Shown here in pieces: positions 59,968 through 64,000 of a DNA stretch of 64,000 nt (position 1 is its first letter; each line of letters begins with the position of its first letter). Location: positions 124,001-188,000 of the forward strand of contig JAVJVK010000007.1 in assembly GCA_040221175.1 (NCBI GenBank), written 5' to 3'. Made by a program: the position numbers and the translations under genes. The notes below the pieces were generated by a model. That model saw only the letters and a program-made list of their open reading frames with translations, made no database searches and was not told where the DNA came from. Source of the DNA: Phycisphaerales bacterium. GTDB taxonomy: Bacteria; Planctomycetota; Phycisphaerae; Phycisphaerales; UBA1924.

Positions 59968-60864
59968 GTGCCGACCTACCGCCTCACCATCGCCTACGAC
60001 GGCACCGACTTCTGCGGCTGGCAGAAGCAGGAGCCACCGGCCCCCAGGCCCGATCAGCCCCCGGCCACGGGCGCGGCCATCCACCACGTCGATCCGTCGC
60101 TGCCCGCCCCGCCCGGCCGGGTCGCCCTGCGGACCGTCCAGGCCGTGGTCGAACAGGCCGTCCGGCAGGTCGTCCGCGAACCCATCATCCTCACCGGCGC
60201 CAGCCGCACCGATGCCGGCGTCCACGCCCGCGGCCAGGTTGCCTCGTTTACCTGTTCAGACGGAACCGACCCCGCCCGCCACGGCGGCGGCTGGCCCACC
60301 GAGCGCGGCGTCGAGCCCCTGGTGCGGGCCCTCAACGGTCGCCTGCCCGCGGACGTCCTCATAACGAAAGCCCAGCCCACGCACGAACGCTTCAACCCCA
60401 TCGGCGACGCCGAGCGCAAGGCCTACTCCTACACCTTCCACGACCACCATCAACGCCCGCTGTTTGACCGCAGCTTCGTCACCCACACCCACCACACGCT
60501 CGACGCCGCCCGCATGGCCCAGGCCGCCAGGCACCTGGTGGGCGAGCACGACTTCGCGGCCTTCACGCAACTCAACCACGATCGCCAGAGCACCGTGCGC
60601 ACTATTTACGACCTCACCGTCGAGCGCACCGCCGAGCACCGCGTCCGCTTCACGGTCACGGGCAGTGGCTTCCTCTACAACATGGTCCGCATCATCGCCG
60701 GCACGCTGCACGAGGTCGGCCGCGGGCGAATCGAAGCCGAAGACATCCCCCGGATCCTTAACAGCACCGACCGCCGCCAGGCCGGCCCTACCGCCGCGCC
60801 CGACGGGCTGTGCCTGGAGTGGATTCGCTACGCGGGCGATTCATCGCGCGAATCCCGTGAGTAG
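59968..60864 (+). CDS. truA: tRNA pseudouridine synthase A
   Basis: A 298-residue enzyme modifying U38-40 of the anticodon stem. The catalytic Asp82 lies in GASRTDAGVHARGQ. Other signatures are YRLTIAYDGTDFCGWQ, FNPIGDAERKAYSYTF and GSGFLYNMVRIIAGTL. An insertion of about 30 residues (Pro/Ala-rich, 22-52) splits the usual join between the first strand and the helix before the catalytic loop. The GTG at 59968 is the start that puts the first strand in place. It stands alone before the orphan region. Confidence 0.93.
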   Translation: MPTYRLTIAYDGTDFCGWQKQEPPAPRPDQPPATGAAIHHVDPSLPAPPGRVALRTVQAVVEQAVRQVVREPIILTGASRTDAGVHARGQVASFTCSDGTDPARHGGGWPTERGVEPLVRALNGRLPADVLITKAQPTHERFNPIGDAERKAYSYTFHDHHQRPLFDRSFVTHTHHTLDAARMAQAARHLVGEHDFAAFTQLNHDRQSTVRTIYDLTVERTAEHRVRFTVTGSGFLYNMVRIIAGTLHEVGRGRIEAEDIPRILNSTDRRQAGPTAAPDGLCLEWIRYAGDSSRESRE

Positions 60865-61130
60865 CCGCGACCGACGTCGCTCCCGAACTGTGGGGCACGC
60901 AAGACCCCGCACGAACGAAGCCGGGAAACGCAACAGTCAGAGAAGTCCCGAAATCGCTGCGTCGTCCACCCCCGCAATACGCATAGGAGGGGGAAAGGCC
61001 GCCGCAGAATAGTGGAACCGTGCTCACGGTTCGCCGAATAGCAGGGTGAGGGAAAAAGAGAGATCCCCTCAAGGCCGGTTCAGGCCGAACCCGATCGGGG
61101 CTCGAACGAGCCGACAACCACACCACACCA
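60865..61130 (+). other. Orphan intergenic region, possible small RNA
   Basis: About 266 bp between truA and the terminator at 61131 hold no ORF with a good start. Several local hairpins are readable: GAACCGTGCTCACGGTTC near 61016 and GGTTCAGGCCGAACC near 61078. A purine-rich tract (AGGGTGAGGGAAAAAGAGAG) also stands out. It does not match RNase P RNA, tmRNA, 6S RNA or SRP RNA by the motifs I know. A plus-strand RNA ending at the strong hairpin downstream is possible. Confidence 0.4.
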
Positions 61131-61176
61131 GGCGTGGCCAGCGTCCGGACTCATCCCCCGGACCCTGGCCACGCCT
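61131..61176 (+). terminator. Long hairpin, likely terminator
   Basis: GGCGTGGCCAG (61131-61141) pairs with CTGGCCACGCC, and an inner GTCCGG pairs with CCGGAC. TTCTTGTG follows. It lies between convergent truA and der and could end transcripts from the left, or from both sides. Confidence 0.7.
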
Positions 61177-61210
61177 TCTTGTGTCAAGATTTGAGTCCGA
61201 TCCATCGACG

Positions 61211-62899
61211 CTATCGGCGTGTGTCTTCTTCCTCGTCATCGCCGAACACGAACACCTCCGCGTCCTCGAAGACCTCGCCCTCGATGGCATCGTCGTCGAC
61301 GAACTGCCCACCCTGGTCATCTTCGCCGGGAATGCGGAACAGGCTCTCGATTTCCTCGGGCGTCAGTTCCAGGTCCTCGCCGCGATCGAACGCGCTGGTA
61401 TCGATCATGCCCTTCTTGTCGCGCTTCTCCTGCTCCTCGCGCCGCTTGTCGAATTGCTTGCGGCTGCGCACGAACACGCGAAAGGGAACCTCGTCGAACG
61501 GCGCCTGCTCGCGCAGCCGGTTCATCAGGTACCGCATGTAGTTGGGCGTGAACAGCTTTGGCTCGTTGACCACCATCGCGATCGTCGGCGGAGCCGTGCC
61601 CACCTGCGCCACGTAGAACACCCGCGCCAGCGTCCCGAGCTTGTTACTCGGCCCCCGCTTCTCGAGGATGCCGCGCACCAGCCGGTTCAGCGCCCCCGTC
61701 GACACACGCTCGTGGGCCTGCTTCTTCAGATCGAACGCCAGGTCGAGCACGCCGTCGACGTTCAGCCCCTCCTTGGCGCTCAAGAGCGCGATGGGCGCAA
61801 ACGGCAGCCCCTTGAACCCCTCGCGCACATACTTCTCGTACCGCTCGGGCGTCACGGGCCGGCCCTTGTCGTCGGTCTGCCCCTCGGCCAGGTCCCACTT
61901 GTTCACGCCGATGATCGTTGGCTTGAATGCGTTCTGGCAAAGCATGGCCAGTTGCTGATCCACCTGGCTGGTCGGCTCGGTCGCGTCGACCATGAGCAGT
62001 ACCACATCGGCCCGGTCCACCGCTCGCTGCACACGGTCATACGCGAACCACTCCACGCGGCCCTGGAAGCTCTTCTTCCGTCGCATGCCCGCCGTGTCGA
62101 TCACGATGATCCGCTTGCCGTCCTTCTCGACCAGCACGTCGATCGCATCGCGCGTCGTGCCGGCGATCTCCGAGACGATCACCCGCTCGGCCCCCGCCAG
62201 GGCGTTCACCAGCGTGCTCTTGCCCGCGTTGCGCTTGCCGATGACCGCGATGGACAGGTCCGCCGGAGGCGTGCTGGCCGTCTCGTCTTCGGCCGGCAGC
62301 AGCTCATAGAGCCGGTCGCTCAGGTCGCGCCGCATGTAGTTGTTCTTGGCGCTGCACATCAGAGGCTCGCCAAAGCCCAGGGCGCTCATCTCGTAGGCGT
62401 GGGTCTCCCACTTTGGCCCGTCCACCTTCGTGGCCACCACGTGCACCGGGGCCCGCTTTCCCAGGCTCGGGTCCAGCGTCGCCAGGTGGGCACGGTCCTT
62501 CCGCCCCAGCTTCTGCTCGCGCAGCAGGCGGGCGATCTCCTCGTCTCTGGGCGTCAGCCCCGCCTGCACGTCCACGCAGAACAGGATGAGGTCGGCATTA
62601 GCGACGGCCGCCTCGATCTGCCCCTCCACGTCGTCGGTCAGGGTCGAAAGATCGGCCCCCACCTCGTCGTACCGGCCGCCTTCGGCCACGTAGACCCCAT
62701 AACCGCCCGTGTCGGTCAGCTCCACGGCCCGGCTGGGCTTCCCCTCGCTGTGCTCCAGATCGATGATCTTCGTCACGCGGTCGCGCGTCACCCCCGGCAG
62801 ATCGTCGACGATCGACACCTTGGAGTGGGCCAGCATGTTCATCAGCGAGCTCTTGCCCACGTTGGGCCGGCCCACGATCGCGATCCGTGGTATAGGCAT
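61211..62899 (-). CDS. der: Ribosome-assembly GTPase Der (EngA)
   Basis: A 562-residue protein with two GTPase domains. The first P-loop is GRPNVGKSSLMN (residues 8-19); the second is GKRNAGKSTLVN near residue 225. Switch motifs DDLPGVTRDRV, DTGGYG, IAGTTRDAIDV and DTAGMRRKK are present, with NKWD-type specificity loops (TKVDGP and NKWDLAEG). A C-terminal KH-like domain (RVFYVAQVGTAPPTIAMVVN) and an acidic tail (about 60 residues) follow. Der acts in 50S subunit assembly. The second G1 motif carries Ala where Val is common (NAGKS), which is tolerated in the family. Confidence 0.94.
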   Translation of the reverse strand: MPIPRIAIVGRPNVGKSSLMNMLAHSKVSIVDDLPGVTRDRVTKIIDLEHSEGKPSRAVELTDTGGYGVYVAEGGRYDEVGADLSTLTDDVEGQIEAAVANADLILFCVDVQAGLTPRDEEIARLLREQKLGRKDRAHLATLDPSLGKRAPVHVVATKVDGPKWETHAYEMSALGFGEPLMCSAKNNYMRRDLSDRLYELLPAEDETASTPPADLSIAVIGKRNAGKSTLVNALAGAERVIVSEIAGTTRDAIDVLVEKDGKRIIVIDTAGMRRKKSFQGRVEWFAYDRVQRAVDRADVVLLMVDATEPTSQVDQQLAMLCQNAFKPTIIGVNKWDLAEGQTDDKGRPVTPERYEKYVREGFKGLPFAPIALLSAKEGLNVDGVLDLAFDLKKQAHERVSTGALNRLVRGILEKRGPSNKLGTLARVFYVAQVGTAPPTIAMVVNEPKLFTPNYMRYLMNRLREQAPFDEVPFRVFVRSRKQFDKRREEQEKRDKKGMIDTSAFDRGEDLELTPEEIESLFRIPGEDDQGGQFVDDDAIEGEVFEDAEVFVFGDDEEEDTRR

Positions 62900-62983
62900 A
62901 GGTCCAATCGTACGCCGGCCGACCACCGACCCCGGGCCGGAACAGCCATCCCGGCCGCCGATCACCCCCTACCATCGCCCGCT

Positions 62984-63250
62984 ATGGAGAACCTCACCCC
63001 CGGCGCCAAGGTGCGTATTACCCAGCAGTTCCCCCGCATGAGCGGCACGATGGTCTCCACCATCGAGGGCGTCGTCGTCCGCGTCGGACAGGAAAAGTCC
63101 GGCTCGTGGTTCGCCCACACCCGAGACAACAAGGTCTGGATCGACCGCGTCGAACTGCGAAAAAAGGACGGCGAACTCGTCGTCCTCAATCTTGACCGCT
63201 TCTCGGCCGTCGAAATCCTCGAAGAGCCCAAGGCCGAAACGACGGGCTGA
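62984..63250 (+). CDS. Small conserved hypothetical protein (88 aa)
   Basis: The protein reads MENLTPGAKVRITQQFPRMS, then GTMVSTIEGVVVRVGQEKSG and SWFAHTRDNKVWIDRVELRK. It is a compact beta-rich protein without signal peptide or helix that resembles small SH3-like or PRC-like barrels. ATG at 62984, divergent from der with an 84-bp gap and 23 nt before the CDF gene. Function unknown; it may be co-transcribed with the exporter. Confidence 0.65.
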   Translation: MENLTPGAKVRITQQFPRMSGTMVSTIEGVVVRVGQEKSGSWFAHTRDNKVWIDRVELRKKDGELVVLNLDRFSAVEILEEPKAETTG

Positions 63251-63273
63251 GCTCCCACCCACGGGCGGGCGCC

Positions 63274-64000
63274 ATGTCCCACGACCACCACCACGAAATC
63301 GAACAGATGGGCGACGGCCCCCTCATCTGGGCGGTCGTCATCAACGTGCTGCTCACCGTCGTCGAGATCATCGCCGGCGTCTTCTCGGGCAGCCTCGCCC
63401 TGATCGCCGACGGCCTTCATAACCTCGCCGACGCCGGCTCGCTGGTCGTCGCCCTGGTGGGCCGCCGCATCGCCAAGAAGCCCGCCGACGAGCGCAATAC
63501 CTTCGGCTACAAGCGAGCCGACATCGTCGGGGCCCAGGCAAACCTCATCCTGCTCGTCGTCACCGCGGGCTTCCTCATCCTCGAGGGCATCCAGCGGCTG
63601 CTCAACCCAGAGCCGGTCATCGGCCTGGTCATCATGATCGTCGCCGGCATCGCGCTGGTCATCGACCTGGTAAGTGCCTGGCTGACGGCCAAGCTCGCCG
63701 GCGAAAGCCTGGGCACGCGCGCCGCGATGATACATAAGCTGGCCGACGCCGCCAGCAGCGTGGGCGCCATCCTGGCCGGCGCGCTGGTCTACTTCTTCGA
63801 TTGGTTCTGGGTCGATCCCATGATCGCCTTCATGATCGCCGCCTACATGGTCGTGCAGGCCTTCAAGATGTCGGGCCACACCACGCGCATCCTCATGCAG
63901 GGCGTGCCGCACGAGCTCGACCTGCGGGCCGTCGCCGACGATCTGGCCACCATCGACTACGTGCAGGACATCCATCACCTCCACATCTGGGCGCTCGACC
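63274..64000 (+). CDS. Cation diffusion facilitator (zinc) transporter, truncated by window edge
   Basis: 242 codons are visible without a stop. The His-rich N-terminus (MSHDHHHEIEQM) is followed by the CDF signature SGSLALIADGLHNLADAGSL, with the metal site His49-x3-Asp53. The partner site is His154-x3-Asp158 in MIHKLADAASSVGAIL. Two HxxxD sites point to zinc. About six helices are present; the cytoplasmic C-terminal domain is cut. It exports Zn2+ in exchange for protons. The ATG at 63274 follows the small hypothetical gene by 23 nt. Confidence 0.9.
   Translation, partial: MSHDHHHEIEQMGDGPLIWAVVINVLLTVVEIIAGVFSGSLALIADGLHNLADAGSLVVALVGRRIAKKPADERNTFGYKRADIVGAQANLILLVVTAGFLILEGIQRLLNPEPVIGLVIMIVAGIALVIDLVSAWLTAKLAGESLGTRAAMIHKLADAASSVGAILAGALVYFFDWFWVDPMIAFMIAAYMVVQAFKMSGHTTRILMQGVPHELDLRAVADDLATIDYVQDIHHLHIWALD

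Noticed and set aside
60865-61130. RNase P RNA, tmRNA or SRP RNA
   Set aside because: The conserved cores (GAGGAAAGTCC with its partner, the tmRNA tRNA-like ends, the SRP GGAAG/AGCA loop) are not present in the right arrangement.

Overview
The window is GC-rich, densely coding chromosomal DNA that looks like a planctomycete of the class Phycisphaerae. Five secreted proteins end in a C-terminal double EF-hand-like tail closing with Gly-Cys (the GC-type dockerin). Other pointers are a PEP-CTERM protein, a type II pseudopilin-like protein, a fused ResB-CcsA cytochrome c maturation gene, a BamA-type outer-membrane assembly protein and scattered single-copy housekeeping genes. Assignment to this class is inference from protein families, not from a marker tree.

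Layout. 1-1.9 kb: a truncated putative metalloprotease, a small membrane protein and a lipoprotein. 1.9-7.2 kb: a respiratory block with a ResB-CcsA gene that carries two frameshifts and one stop, followed by nrfH and nrfA (ammonifying nitrite reductase, with CxxCH instead of CxxCK at the first haem). 7.7-15.3 kb: a DUF695/RraB-like protein, an isolated nuoF, an outer-membrane barrel, a RibB with a degenerate RibA half, an O-methyltransferase, tiny membrane proteins, a TolB-like propeller and an RluA-type pseudouridine synthase. 15.5-28.4 kb: mostly envelope and secreted proteins (a duplicated-domain protein, a PEP-CTERM/dockerin paralogue pair, a pseudopilin, two tandem FG-GAP proteins, a dockerin protein), with dus, an atypical P1B ATPase and gpsA between them. 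29-41.5 kb: lipase, GNAT, pdhC-pdhB, an M1 peptidase, a macrodomain protein, tRNA-Ser(GCU), elbB, map, pyrC and an aldo-keto reductase. 41.6-51.9 kb: bamA, a CPBP protease, PilZ, a glycan cluster (GT-B, an order-reversed HldE-like protein, GT2), nudix and pabB. 52-64 kb: ppdK, a cysteine-less thioredoxin-fold protein, phhA, NERD, a dockerin propeller protein, truA, der and a zinc CDF exporter that runs off the right edge.

The most unusual feature is in the gaps between genes. Five intergenic regions (about 1.0, 7.3, 20.5, 28.8 and 40.3 kb) hold arrays of directly abutting units with an exact 21-bp period, roughly 56 units in all. Each array has its own consensus, but most units are built around a short inverted repeat, and three arrays alternate two unit types so that the higher period is 42 bp. 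Sub-arrays at the first three loci lie next to a hairpin of the form CGCGCA-N5-TGCGCG or a close variant. I recognise no named element with this design. It is the best candidate here for something undescribed.

Limits: functions come from motifs read by eye. Start codons were chosen by ribosome-binding site, signal peptide and neighbour spacing; several GTG/TTG starts are uncertain and marked so.
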